64,000 nt of DNA from Acidobacteriaceae bacterium (GCA_035944135.1 DASZBM010000002.1:558001-622000), one strand, 5' to 3'. Shown: positions 1 through 8,164, counted from the first letter of the stretch. Translations and numbers: made by a program. Notes: generated by a model not told the origin, from the letters alone.

Positions 1-177
1 GAGGCGATTGAGCGGCTGCTGAGGGGATACCTGGCGAAGCGGAAGCAGGGTGAGAGTTTGCGTGGGTACTTCCGCCGGTCGACGGATGCGGAGCTGAGGG
101 AGGATCTGGCGGGCGGGGAGTTTCCGCCGGTGCAGAGAGATCCTGCTCCTGGGCGAGTGCCGGCGAATGTTGGATGA
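1..177 (+). CDS. C-terminal end of a sulfite/nitrite reductase hemoprotein (partial)
   Basis: Only the last 58 codons are inside the window; the frame is open from base 1 to a TGA at 175-177. The translated tail (AIERLLRGYLAKR, then RGYFRRSTDAELREDL) matches from memory the C-terminal helix of ferredoxin-type sulfite or nitrite reductases, which use siroheme and a 4Fe-4S cluster to reduce sulfite or nitrite by six electrons in the cytoplasm. The cluster-binding cysteines lie upstream of the window and cannot be checked. Support comes from the two siroheme biosynthesis genes that follow 24 bp downstream on the same strand, which would supply the cofactor. Sulfite versus nitrite specificity cannot be decided from this fragment. 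Confidence 0.72.
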   Translation, partial: EAIERLLRGYLAKRKQGESLRGYFRRSTDAELREDLAGGEFPPVQRDPAPGRVPANVG

Positions 178-201
178 CGTCATGTGGGCTGAGGTGGCGC
201 G

Positions 202-903
202 ATGAGTTTGTTTCCGATGTTCCTGAAGCTGACGGGCCGGCCCTGTGTGGTGGTCGGGGCGGGCGCGATTGCGGAAGGGAAGATTGGGGCGCTGCTGGAC
301 GCTGAGGCGAAGGTGACGGTGATTGCGCCGGAGGCTCTGCCGCGGGTGCGCGAGTGGACTGAGGGTGGCGACATCGCGTGGGTTCAGCGTGAGTATCGCG
401 AGGGTGATCTGGCGGGGGCGTTTCTTGCGGTTGCGGCAACGGCGACCTCGGAGGTGAACCGCGCGGTGTTTGCCGAGGCGACGAAGCGCGGCGTGCTGGT
501 GAATGCGGTGGACGATCCGCCGTTCTGCGATTTCTATTTTCCGTCGATTGTGAAGCGCGGCGAGCTGCAGATTGCGATTTCGACGGCAGGAGAGAGCCCG
601 GCACTCGCGCAGCGGCTGCGCAAGGAGATTAATGCGGCGCTGCCGCTGGACACGGGCGAGTGGTTGATGGAGCTGGGAAGGCTGCGGCGCGAGGTGACGG
701 CGGTGGAACCGATCGGCGAGCCGCGGAAGCAGTTGCTGCATGAGCTGGCGCAGCGTGAGGTGTGCGGGTTTGCGGAATGTCCGGCAAGGGCGACGGCGAG
801 GCAGCATGCAAGGGAGCATGGATACGCGGTAATCCAGCCCATTCATGACGACGATGAGACTGTCGTCATGAATGGGGCACCCAAAGGTGAGGTGATCCGA
901 TGA
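202..903 (+). CDS. Siroheme synthase, precorrin-2 dehydrogenase/ferrochelatase domain protein (Met8/CysG-N type)
   Basis: A 233-residue protein matching the N-terminal half of CysG. It would oxidise precorrin-2 to sirohydrochlorin with NAD+ and insert iron to give siroheme. A Rossmann nucleotide-binding motif (VVVGAGAIAEGKI) lies at about residues 16-28, followed by the family segment VNAVDDPPFCDFYFPSIVKRGEL near residues 100-120. The methyltransferase half of CysG is a separate gene whose ATG overlaps this stop by 4 bp, so the two are probably translationally coupled. The C-terminus is odd: the last 20 or so residues (IHDDDETVVMNGAPKG) are encoded by a palindromic repeat at 838-882 that also ends truA far away, so this tail is probably not ancestral. 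It likely shares an operon with the upstream reductase. Confidence 0.9.
   Translation: MSLFPMFLKLTGRPCVVVGAGAIAEGKIGALLDAEAKVTVIAPEALPRVREWTEGGDIAWVQREYREGDLAGAFLAVAATATSEVNRAVFAEATKRGVLVNAVDDPPFCDFYFPSIVKRGELQIAISTAGESPALAQRLRKEINAALPLDTGEWLMELGRLRREVTAVEPIGEPRKQLLHELAQREVCGFAECPARATARQHAREHGYAVIQPIHDDDETVVMNGAPKGEVIR
838..882. repeat. Palindromic repeat inside the 3' end of the siroheme gene
   Basis: A perfect 15-bp inverted repeat has arms at 838-852 (CCCATTCATGACGAC) and 862-876, with a 9-nt loop, followed by GCACCC to 882. A close copy in the opposite orientation lies at 56931-56976 inside truA. It codes for the C-terminal residues of the siroheme synthase and ends 23 nt before the start codon of cobA. 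It could act as a coupling or attenuating hairpin, or be a neutral REP-like insertion that was read through. Confidence 0.8.
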
Positions 904-1688
904 CGCGAGCGGAAGCGGGGAAGGTTTATCTCGTGGGTGCGGGGCCGGGGGATCCGGAACTGCTGACGGTGCGCGCGGTGCGGCTGCTGGAGTCGGCGGA
1001 TGTGGTGTTTCATGATGACCTGGTTCCGGATGAGGTGTTGGCGCTTGCGCACAGGCACGCGCTGATTACGAGTGTGGGCAAGCGTTGCGGACGGCCGCGG
1101 ATTACACAGCAGGGAATTCATTCGCTGATGATCGAAGCGGCACGCGCGGGGCAAAGCGTGGTGCGGCTGAAGTCGGGCGACCCCCTGGTATTTGGGCGTG
1201 CGGGCGAGGAGATTGCGGCGCTGCGCGCGGCGGGTGTGGGGTTCGAGGTGGTGCCGGGAGTGACGGCGGCGTTTGCTGCGGGGGCATCGCTGGCGCTGCC
1301 TCTGACGGACAGGAAGTATGCGTCGAAACTGATTTTCTGCACGGGGCATCATGCGACGGGGAAGGATCCTGCGCCGATTTGGTCAGGTCCGCTGCCGGAG
1401 GATGCGACGCTGGTGATCTACATGCCGGGGCGCGATACGGCTCGGCTGGCGCGGGAGTTGGCGGAGGCGGGTGTGTCGGCGGATGTGCCGTGCGCGGCGG
1501 TGTCGCAGGCGGCGACTGCGCGGCAGACGCATGCGGTGTCGCGGCTGGAGGGGCTTGCGGAGATGGAGTGTGGGCCGGCTCCGCTGCTGGTGCTGGTGGG
1601 CAGCGCGATGGAGCCGTTGTTGGATCAGCCGGAGAAGCTGGTGCAGGTTTTCGAAGCGGCAAGAGCAGCCGCGTCCGACATCGCGTAA
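900..1688 (+). CDS. cobA: Uroporphyrinogen-III C-methyltransferase (SUMT)
   Basis: A 262-residue SAM-dependent methyltransferase that adds two methyl groups to uroporphyrinogen III to make precorrin-2, the substrate of the preceding gene product. The N-terminus carries the tetrapyrrole methylase signature KVYLVGAGPGDPELLTVRA at residues 8-26. The conserved segments LKSGDPLVFGRAGEE (about 90-105) and VVPGVTAAFAAGASLALPLT (about 115-134) follow. Length is normal for a stand-alone SUMT. The ATG sits in an ATGA overlap with the upstream gene, and GGTGAGGTGAT just before it is the likely ribosome binding site. With the reductase at the window edge this forms an assimilatory sulfite/nitrite reduction operon with its own cofactor supply. 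Confidence 0.95.
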   Translation: MTRAEAGKVYLVGAGPGDPELLTVRAVRLLESADVVFHDDLVPDEVLALAHRHALITSVGKRCGRPRITQQGIHSLMIEAARAGQSVVRLKSGDPLVFGRAGEEIAALRAAGVGFEVVPGVTAAFAAGASLALPLTDRKYASKLIFCTGHHATGKDPAPIWSGPLPEDATLVIYMPGRDTARLARELAEAGVSADVPCAAVSQAATARQTHAVSRLEGLAEMECGPAPLLVLVGSAMEPLLDQPEKLVQVFEAARAAASDIA

Positions 1689-1689
1689 A

Positions 1690-1750
1690 AAGCAGATCCC
1701 CTTCGGGGATGACAAACAAGAAAAGCAAAAGCAAAAGCAAAAGCACAGAA
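1690..1750 (+). terminator. Repeat-type hairpin plus A-rich hexamer tract after cobA
   Basis: A 6-bp stem (ATCCCC 1696-1701, loop TTC, GGGGAT 1705-1710) starts 7 bp after the cobA stop. It is followed by a tract built from AAAAGC/CAAAAG words to about 1750. The hairpin with its flanks (AGATCCCCTTCGGGGATGAC) recurs at 53322-53341 and, diverged and inverted, at 35661-35681, so it is a dispersed repeat sitting where a terminator is expected. There is no T-run, so intrinsic termination is unproven. Confidence 0.55.
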
Positions 1751-1766
1751 AGGTCCGTCGAGTTGG

Positions 1767-3302
1767 TTAGCGGCGGGTGTAGATGTCGATGTTCGCGGTG
1801 GGGTCGTCGGCGAGATCGGCGTAGTGCGGCGAGGGTGGGTGTGGGAGTTGGCGGTATTCGCGGCTCATACGATCGAGCAGTGCGGTGGGCATGTGCGAGC
1901 GGTCGTCGTGGAGAAAGATGAGGAGCTGGGGGCGGTCGGCTTCGAAGGCGGCGAGGATTGCGGGTTCGGCAGGGAGTGGGTAGGCGCTGCCGGGGTGCCA
2001 CCAGAGGGGGAGGCCGCGTGGTGAGGCTAGGCGATAGCGTGCGTAGAGGAACTCCATGCGTGGGCCGAAGAAAACGGAGCGCGGTGTGAGTGTGTGGATC
2101 GCGGAGTCGGTCTCTTCGAGGATTGAGGCGAGATTGCGGCAGGTGGTGAACGAGCCGAAGAAGGGATCGTGGATGTGGGCTTCGGTGGGGCAGGTTTCGG
2201 CTTCGGCCCAGACGCCGATCTCCTGCATGCGGGCGCGCGAGATGCCGTAGAAGCCCGCGATGGCGAAGAGGATGTAGGTTGCGGCGCTGATGGCGGAGCG
2301 AGCGAAGATGTTTGCGCGCGTGGTTGCGATGAGAGCGGCACCGAGGAGGAGAACGGGCGCGTCGACGAGGGCGAACTCGACGTTAGTGCCGATACCGAGC
2401 CAGGCGGCGATGACGCCGGTGAGTGCGACAGCGCGGAGCCAGATGGGTGTGGGTGTGCGGCGAAGCGCCTGGAGGATGATCCAGAGTGTGCCGGGCAGGA
2501 GGATGGCGTAGATGGTCCAGCGCTGGAAGCCGACGGAGAGGTCCTTGTTATAGAGAATGCCGTCGAGAAAGTGACCGGGCTGGAAGCGCGATGTGAGTTG
2601 CGCGTAGAGCCTGTACGTGGACACGAGTGACGTGTGGGCGAAGGCGAGAAGCAGCGAGGAGAGTAATGCCGCGCCGGCGAGTGTGAGGATCGCGGCGCGT
2701 GCGCGGCGAGCGAGGAGGAGTGTGATCGTGCAGCCGAGGAGAATGGGGAGTGCGATGTTGGGTTTGGCGAGCAGGAGCAGGGTTTCGGCGAGTGTGAGGT
2801 GAGTGAGGAGTTCGGTGCGCGGAGTGTTCGAGATTGCGAGCGCGAAGGTGGCGAGGAGCGCGTAGAGCGAGGCGGTTTCGGTCCAGGAGGAGTGCCAGGG
2901 GAAGCCGATGGCGAGGAGCGGCGTCATCTGCAGAGCGCAGTAGATGAGGGCGAGCCAGCGCAGGCGGGTTTCAGAAATGTGGGTTCGGAGCAGATGGATA
3001 ATGCGGAGGCCGACGATGGTGAGTACGAGTGGGAAGATGGTTCCGGCAAGTGTGATGGCGAGCCAGCGGGCGCCGAGGATTCTGAAGGCGAGTGCGATGG
3101 CGAGATAGAGGATCGGTGGGAACGTGCAGATGAAGTCGCGGTTGGGGACCTGGCCGAGGTAGACGCGCCAGCCAGAGTCGATGAGCGGGCTTAGGTCGTA
3201 GCCGCCGAAGCGGTACTGCAGGAGTTTCAGGCTGAACCCCGCGATGCAGAGGCAGGCGAGTGCGCACAGCGCGAGGAAGCGGGGGAGGGCGATCCTCTGC
3301 AT
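1767..3302 (-). CDS. Multi-pass membrane protein, possibly GT-C type glycosyltransferase
   Basis: A 511-residue hydrophobic protein with about ten predicted membrane spans. The N-terminus has one span followed by YDLSPLIDSGWRVYLGQ and NRDFICTFPP. An acidic residue in the first external loop after membrane segment 1 resembles GT-C glycosyltransferases (ArnT/PMT-like), which use polyprenyl-linked sugars on the outer face of the inner membrane. The C-terminal ~120 residues look soluble. I do not recognise a specific family, so the enzymatic role is inference from topology only. No Shine-Dalgarno is evident before the ATG at 3302. It lies at the end of a run of minus-strand genes, 84 bp after the TIGR03435 gene. 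Confidence 0.6.
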   Translation of the reverse strand: MQRIALPRFLALCALACLCIAGFSLKLLQYRFGGYDLSPLIDSGWRVYLGQVPNRDFICTFPPILYLAIALAFRILGARWLAITLAGTIFPLVLTIVGLRIIHLLRTHISETRLRWLALIYCALQMTPLLAIGFPWHSSWTETASLYALLATFALAISNTPRTELLTHLTLAETLLLLAKPNIALPILLGCTITLLLARRARAAILTLAGAALLSSLLLAFAHTSLVSTYRLYAQLTSRFQPGHFLDGILYNKDLSVGFQRWTIYAILLPGTLWIILQALRRTPTPIWLRAVALTGVIAAWLGIGTNVEFALVDAPVLLLGAALIATTRANIFARSAISAATYILFAIAGFYGISRARMQEIGVWAEAETCPTEAHIHDPFFGSFTTCRNLASILEETDSAIHTLTPRSVFFGPRMEFLYARYRLASPRGLPLWWHPGSAYPLPAEPAILAAFEADRPQLLIFLHDDRSHMPTALLDRMSREYRQLPHPPSPHYADLADDPTANIDIYTRR

Positions 3303-3386
3303 AGAGATGGAAGAATACGCGGAGAGCGTGCGGGGTTGTGTTTGCGTCGGGATTTGGGCGGAGAGCTTTGAGGCCGGACTCGTAGT

Positions 3387-4235
3387 TCAGTTCGCGGTGG
3401 GCATTTCGACGTGATCGATGACGAGGGTTTGGACGGGGCCTTTGGAGGACTCGAGCTTGAGGCCGAGCTGTTCCTGGAGGGCGGTGAAGAGGTCGGGGAA
3501 CTGAGTGTGCGAGCCGTCGTCGGTGAGATCGTTGCTGGAGTGCCATTTCAGCGAAACGTCATAGATGCCGGTGAGGCCCGTCTTGTCGATGACCGTGCGT
3601 TCGACCTGGTAGGCGAGGTTTGCCGCGAGCATCGATACAGGCATGGCGACCGCCGTCATACCGGAATTGTTGCCCGCAAGATTGTTGACCGTAATGCTGC
3701 CGCGCTTCCGGTTGGAGGGCGTTTCGTCCGCGTTCTGCGGCGTTGCGGGAGCGCTCTGTTTCAGCTTCGGGCCGTTTTTGGCGACGATCAGATCGTAGAC
3801 GGGAAGCGTTTTGGTTTGGATGTGCGTTCTGATATGGAAGCGATCCACCAATACCGCTTGCAACATGGCGCGCCGCTGGTCGCCGGTAAGGTCTTTCATC
3901 ACGTTGATGTTCGGATCCGTCACTTTGGCGTTCACATCGAACCGGGCCGAGTCCGCCCAACTGGGAAGGCCGGAGATGAGGTCGGATCGGATATCGAAGG
4001 CGTTTGCTACCAAGGTGCTCAGCGTGGTGTTGGTCGCGGAGAAGCCCGTGTCGGTTGGTCGAACCATCATGATGCCGGATCCGGATTTGTTTTCCCGGAT
4101 TGAGACGACGTCGAAGATCGGCAGCGGCGCGGCGGCTGTGGTTTGCGACGGTTGCTGTGCCGGGAGATGCGGAGCGATAAGTACTGCTCCGAAAATGAGA
4201 GGCAAGATGCGGTTGAACGGACGCAGGGTGCTCAT
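3387..4235 (-). CDS. TIGR03435 family secreted protein
   Basis: A 282-residue protein with an N-terminal signal peptide (hydrophobic core about residues 10-26, ending near PAQQP). The body has the hallmarks of the Acidobacteria-specific TIGR03435 family: FDVVSIRENKSG after the signal, then LIAGLPSWADSARFDV-like text (ISGLPSWADSARFDVNAKV, about 92-110), RRAMLQAVLVDRFHIRTH (about 125-142), YDLIVAKNGPKLKQS, and TGLTGIYDVSLKW (about 220-232) with a closing VIDHVEMPTAN. The family is often multicopy in soil Acidobacteriota and its function is unknown; secretion suggests an envelope or extracellular role. It is 76 bp downstream of the MetX-like hydrolase on the same strand, so co-transcription is possible. 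Confidence 0.88.
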   Translation of the reverse strand: MSTLRPFNRILPLIFGAVLIAPHLPAQQPSQTTAAAPLPIFDVVSIRENKSGSGIMMVRPTDTGFSATNTTLSTLVANAFDIRSDLISGLPSWADSARFDVNAKVTDPNINVMKDLTGDQRRAMLQAVLVDRFHIRTHIQTKTLPVYDLIVAKNGPKLKQSAPATPQNADETPSNRKRGSITVNNLAGNNSGMTAVAMPVSMLAANLAYQVERTVIDKTGLTGIYDVSLKWHSSNDLTDDGSHTQFPDLFTALQEQLGLKLESSKGPVQTLVIDHVEMPTAN

Positions 4236-4311
4236 CGGTCCGGAGTTCCTTCCTCGGCAGGTGTTTGGTGCGGTGGCAGGCTGATGGTAATGGTTGGACG
4301 AGCGAAGGCGC

Positions 4312-5433
4312 TTATGGTTTGGGCGCCGACTCGGCGAGGAGTTTGATGAGGTGGTCCTTCCAGATGGCGGCGGCGGTGTGGGTGCCGTGGCCGTGAGTCT
4401 GGTCGGAGATGGGGATGAGGACGAACTGCGCGTGCGGCATGCGTTTGGTGAGTTGCTCCGCGATGCCGAGCTCGGGTGGGTTGATGAAGTCGTCGGCGGA
4501 GTTGATGTACATGACGGGGACGGTGATGCGGTCGAGGTGGGGCTCGGGGTTGTAGTTGCGCGAGGCGTCGACGTAGTAGATGAAGTTGTTAGCGTCGGTG
4601 TGGGCGTCGACGCGGTCGAGGTAGTTGTCGATGTACTTCTCGGCGGCGGCGCGAGTGGGTGCGGCCCTCTGGAGGACGAGCGGAGCGGAGCCCATGACGA
4701 AGAGCATCTCGTTAGCGGTGCGGATGCCTTCGGCGGGTTCGGTGGTGTAGTTGCCGTTGTTCCAGGCGGGGTCGCGCTTGATGTTTTCGATGGCGAGATA
4801 GCGCATGATGCGGTTGCGGCCGGCGATTTCGGTGGGAAGGCAAGCTAGCGGCATGAGGGCGTCGGAGAAGCCGGGGTAGGTTTCGCCCCAGACGAACGAT
4901 TGCATGCAGGCCATGGAGGTGCCGAGGATGAGGCGGAGGTGGTCGACGTGCAGGCCTTCGAGGAGCATCTGGTGCTGCGAGCGGACCATGTCGTCGTAGT
5001 CGTAGTGCGGGAATTTCATGCGCAAGCCGTCGGAGGGCTTGGAGGAGTCACCGTGGCCGATGTCGTCGGGGAGGATGAGGAAGTATTTGGTGATGTCGAG
5101 TGGCTGGCCGGGGCCGAAGAGGACGTTGGAGAAGATGGGATTGAGGAGCGTGTGGCGCTCGCCGCCTGTGCCGTGGAGGAGAAGGACAGCGTTGTCGACG
5201 TGGCCGGCAGCGTTGCGGTGCGGAGTGCCGAGGGTGAGGTAGCGGAGCTTAAGCTCGGGGAGAGATTCGCCAGTGCCGAATTTGAAGTCGTGCGCGACGT
5301 AGAGCTCGTCTTTGACGGGCCACTGCGATTGCGGGCGCGGTTGGGCGGGCGTTGTGGACATCGTCTGTGCTTTCGCCGTGAAGGGGGCGATGGTGGCGAG
5401 GGCGTTTGCGGCGAGGATGAGGATGGTTCGCAT
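4312..5433 (-). CDS. Secreted alpha/beta hydrolase of the homoserine O-acetyltransferase (MetX) fold
   Basis: The chosen ATG at 5433 has AGGAG six bases upstream and gives a 373-residue protein with a signal peptide (MRTILILAANALATIAPFTA). An upstream in-frame start would add 31 unlikely residues. MetX-like features include LRYLTLGTPHRNAAG near residue 60, LLLHGTGGERH, the PDDIGHGDSSKPSD loop, a nucleophile elbow GTSMACMQ with Ser near residue 173, Asp in INSADDFINPP and His in DQTHGHGTH. True homoserine acetyltransferases have GGSMGGMQ at the elbow and are cytoplasmic. The altered elbow and signal peptide therefore argue for a different periplasmic acyltransferase or hydrolase. No methionine genes are adjacent. 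Confidence 0.82.
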   Translation of the reverse strand: MRTILILAANALATIAPFTAKAQTMSTTPAQPRPQSQWPVKDELYVAHDFKFGTGESLPELKLRYLTLGTPHRNAAGHVDNAVLLLHGTGGERHTLLNPIFSNVLFGPGQPLDITKYFLILPDDIGHGDSSKPSDGLRMKFPHYDYDDMVRSQHQMLLEGLHVDHLRLILGTSMACMQSFVWGETYPGFSDALMPLACLPTEIAGRNRIMRYLAIENIKRDPAWNNGNYTTEPAEGIRTANEMLFVMGSAPLVLQRAAPTRAAAEKYIDNYLDRVDAHTDANNFIYYVDASRNYNPEPHLDRITVPVMYINSADDFINPPELGIAEQLTKRMPHAQFVLIPISDQTHGHGTHTAAAIWKDHLIKLLAESAPKP

Positions 5434-5459
5434 GCGGGGACTCCTGATGGGTGCGCAAT

Positions 5460-5490
5460 CAGTTTCGAGATGCGAGTTTCGAGATGCGAG
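5460..5490. repeat. Direct repeat of a CAGTTTCGAG(A/T)TGCGAG word
   Basis: Two tandem copies of AGTTTCGAGATGCGAG lie upstream of the MetX-like gene. The same word, with T for A, is repeated in the patch at 53442-53472. This is one of several short-word tandem tracts found only between genes here. Confidence 0.6.
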
Positions 5491-5533
5491 TAAAAGCAAA
5501 AACCTTGACGCGAAGAACGCAAACAAGAAGCGA

Positions 5534-5580
5534 AGGGCGCCACGGCGGTGTGTGATCGCCGGAGCGCCCTCAGTGTAGTA
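5534..5580 (-). terminator. Hairpin terminator after the M61 peptidase gene
   Basis: Outer stem AGGGCGC (5534-5540) pairs with GCGCCCT (5574-5580), and an inner GGCG/CGCC pair extends it. It starts 6 bp past the M61 stop on the minus strand. The exit side is TCGCTTCTTGTTT, only moderately T-rich, so terminator strength is uncertain. Confidence 0.55.
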
Positions 5581-5585
5581 CGGGA

Positions 5586-7511
5586 CTATTCTGTTGCGGC
5601 GTGGGTGTGAGTGGGGGCCTGTTCGCGGGCTTTCTTCGCTTCGTCGGTGAGTGGGGTGGTGATCTCGTCGAGGAAGTCTTTCTTGCTGTCGTCGCGAACG
5701 AGAACGGGATAGCGCTGGCCGTCGTGGTAGTCGATGTTGACGGGAACGATGTAGTCCTCGGTCTGCATGAGGAGGTGGATGGGTTCTTTGCTCGATTTGG
5801 CGTCGTCGATGGCGTCGCGCAGGCGATCGGCGGAGAAGGTGCGGCCGTTGATCGCGATGAGCTTCTGCCCGGGCGCGAGCTTGGCCTGATCGGCGGGGCC
5901 GCCCCAGCGGACGTCGGAGATGCTGCCGTCGTTGCCGACGCGGAGACCGATGGAATACCAGACGTTCGGGCCCATGCCGCCGCGGCGCGAAGCGCCGGCC
6001 ATCAGCTTTTCAGAGTCGTTCGGATGATCCTGGTAGGTGAGCTTGTAGCCGCCACGCTCGATGCCATCGAGATCAGCGCGTGGGTTGATGAGATCGACGC
6101 GGTCGTGGAGGAACTTTGCCCAGTCGTACTTAACCACTTGATTCAGGTCGTCGATGAGTTCCTGGCGGTTGTAGGTGACGATGAGCGGGCCGGTATTGCC
6201 ACCCTTGGCGAGGAAGATGTGCAGGAAGTCAGTAAGCGATTTCTGATCGTTGGTGAGCTGACGGATCAGGGTGTCGGCGTCGAGCCAGAGGAGCTCGCCT
6301 TCCTGGTAGTAGTCCTGGCCGCGCTTCCAGTTGGCCCAGGCGGGGTTGCCGCCGCGGAGGATGCTGGCGGCGATGGCGGTGTCGTCGGTTGAGCGCCAAT
6401 CGCGGCCGGGCTTGTTGTCGAGGTTGGCGGCGGACATCGCGAGCAGATCGCGGTATTGCGCGGCGGTCTTGAGGCCGGAGCGCGCGGCGAGCACGTTGCC
6501 GAGGTGCTGGGTCATGCCCTCGTAGACCCAGAGGAGCTCGCCTTGCTGCATCTGGTGGAAGTCGGGCTGGTAGAGGTTGTAGGGGCGGCGGTATTTGCCG
6601 TTCCAGGAGTGTGTGAACTCGTGCGACAGCAGGTCGGCGTTGCCGAGGCGCATGCCGGGGTTGATGAAGCCCTTTTCCTCGACGCCGTTGTCGGAGGATT
6701 GACCGTGCTCGAGGCCCTCGCCGCCGGCGACGTCAGAGAGCGTGAGGAGGAAGTGGTAGACGTTGTAATGATGCGAGGCGTAGGCGACGCTGGCTTCGCG
6801 AACAAGGTTGGAGACCTCGGCGAGGACGTCGGGCTTGAGGTCCGAGTCTTTTGGTTCGTCGGAGACGACGTCGATGAAGTGCTTCGGTGAAATTTCCGGG
6901 GCGAGCGCGAACTCGTGGAAGTATTCGCCGGCGATGACTGGGGAGTCTTCGAGCTGCTCGACGGTGGTGGGCTGGAACTGCGTGGTGCCGCCGACTCTTG
7001 CGTTGGGATCGTATGCGCCGACGGGCTGCAGGGCGGTGCCGATGCCCCAGCCTTTCGGGACGGTCACGCTGGGCTGGATGGGGATATTGCGGACGGGCGT
7101 GTTCGCCGGGTAGAGCATGAGCTTTTCCCACTCGAGCACGGCGAGCTTGTCTGAGGCGCGGGCGAGGACGATGCAGTCGAGATGCGCGTGAAGCGTGCTG
7201 ACGCCGGGTGGGACGTCGACGTGGAACTGGTAGAGGTCCGCTTCGTCACGGCGCCAGGGGATGGTTTTGCCGTTCGCGGTGAAGACGACGCCTGTGATCT
7301 GGTCGACGGGACCGGTGGGGCGATGATTGCCGGGGATCCACTGGGGTGTGGTGAACGCAGCTGGTCCGGGCTTCACGGGAAGGTCGATCTCGGCGTGGTA
7401 GAGCTTGCGCGGGGCGTCGGTGAGATCGGCGGTGATGCGAATCGGCGCCTGGCTAAAGGAGGGAAGTGCGAGCAAAGACGCGGCGGCGAGGAGCACAGAG
7501 GTGCGGAGCAT
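5586..7511 (-). CDS. Secreted M61 family (glycyl aminopeptidase-like) metallopeptidase with PDZ domain
   Basis: Starting at the ATG at 7511 (GAGAGGA upstream) gives 641 residues with a clear signal peptide (MLRTSVLLAAASLLALPSFSQ). An in-frame extension upstream is arginine/histidine-rich noise. After a beta-rich N-terminal domain comes the zinc motif HEFTH near residue 297, followed by SWNGKYRRP and the downstream WVYEGMTQHLG, where the third-ligand Glu is expected. This matches M61 peptidases. A PDZ-like segment (SDVRWGGPADQAKLAPGQ, about residues 525-545, then LIAINGR) is near the C-terminus, as in the family. It probably degrades peptides in the periplasm. It follows the glutathione peroxidase gene by 89 bp on the same strand. 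Confidence 0.93.
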   Translation of the reverse strand: MLRTSVLLAAASLLALPSFSQAPIRITADLTDAPRKLYHAEIDLPVKPGPAAFTTPQWIPGNHRPTGPVDQITGVVFTANGKTIPWRRDEADLYQFHVDVPPGVSTLHAHLDCIVLARASDKLAVLEWEKLMLYPANTPVRNIPIQPSVTVPKGWGIGTALQPVGAYDPNARVGGTTQFQPTTVEQLEDSPVIAGEYFHEFALAPEISPKHFIDVVSDEPKDSDLKPDVLAEVSNLVREASVAYASHHYNVYHFLLTLSDVAGGEGLEHGQSSDNGVEEKGFINPGMRLGNADLLSHEFTHSWNGKYRRPYNLYQPDFHQMQQGELLWVYEGMTQHLGNVLAARSGLKTAAQYRDLLAMSAANLDNKPGRDWRSTDDTAIAASILRGGNPAWANWKRGQDYYQEGELLWLDADTLIRQLTNDQKSLTDFLHIFLAKGGNTGPLIVTYNRQELIDDLNQVVKYDWAKFLHDRVDLINPRADLDGIERGGYKLTYQDHPNDSEKLMAGASRRGGMGPNVWYSIGLRVGNDGSISDVRWGGPADQAKLAPGQKLIAINGRTFSADRLRDAIDDAKSSKEPIHLLMQTEDYIVPVNIDYHDGQRYPVLVRDDSKKDFLDEITTPLTDEAKKAREQAPTHTHAATE

Positions 7512-7600
7512 CTGGGAAAAGGTCCTCTCGTGAGAACAGATGGAGTGGTGATGATGAGGATGACGAGAGAGGGCCCGCCGAAGACGCGGCGAGCCCGGGT

Positions 7601-8164
7601 TTACGAGTTGCCGAGCGCTTGCTCGATGGCACCTGTGAGGCGCGTGTCGTCCGGTGTGATGTCGGACGCGAAACGGCCGATTACGTTGCCGCTGCGGTCG
7701 ATCAGAAATTTCTCGAAGTTCCAAAGCAGTTCGGGCGGATTGTTGGGCGCGGGGAGGCCCTGAGATTTGAGATAGCCGGTAAGGTTTTCGCGCAGAGCAT
7801 TACCGTTTTCGGTGCGGTCGGGATGCTGCGCGATCAGCTCTCGATAGAGCGGGTGTTTGTTAGCGCCGGTGACAACGGACTTGCTGAAGAGCGGGAAGGT
7901 GACGGGGTAGTCGATCGAACAGAAGTTTGCGATGTCCTGCTCTGTTCCGGGTTCCTGTCCGGCGAAGTCATTGGCGGGAAAGCCGAGGACGACCAGGCCG
8001 CGATCCTTGTAGCGCTGATAGAGAGACTCGAGGCCTGTGTACTGCGGAGTGAAACCGCATTTGGAGGCGACGTTGACGATGAGCAGGACCTTGCCACGGA
8101 AGGCGTCGAGCGATGTGGAGTTACCGGAGAGGGTAGTGAGTGGAATCTCGGAAATCTGAGGCAT
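7601..8164 (-). CDS. Glutathione peroxidase family thiol peroxidase
   Basis: A 187-residue peroxidase; the ATG at 8164 is preferred over an in-frame TTG two codons earlier. The peroxidatic cysteine sits in NVASKCGFTPQY (Cys36), the conserved glutamine in GFPANDFAGQEPG (Gln70) and the tryptophan in LLWNFEKFL (about 148). A second cysteine in NFCSIDYPVTFPLF suggests the thioredoxin-dependent two-cysteine type. The enzyme reduces hydrogen and lipid peroxides in the cytoplasm. The organism also encodes BshC further on, so the physiological thiol could be bacillithiol or thioredoxin rather than glutathione; that is inference. Confidence 0.95.
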   Translation of the reverse strand: MPQISEIPLTTLSGNSTSLDAFRGKVLLIVNVASKCGFTPQYTGLESLYQRYKDRGLVVLGFPANDFAGQEPGTEQDIANFCSIDYPVTFPLFSKSVVTGANKHPLYRELIAQHPDRTENGNALRENLTGYLKSQGLPAPNNPPELLWNFEKFLIDRSGNVIGRFASDITPDDTRLTGAIEQALGNS

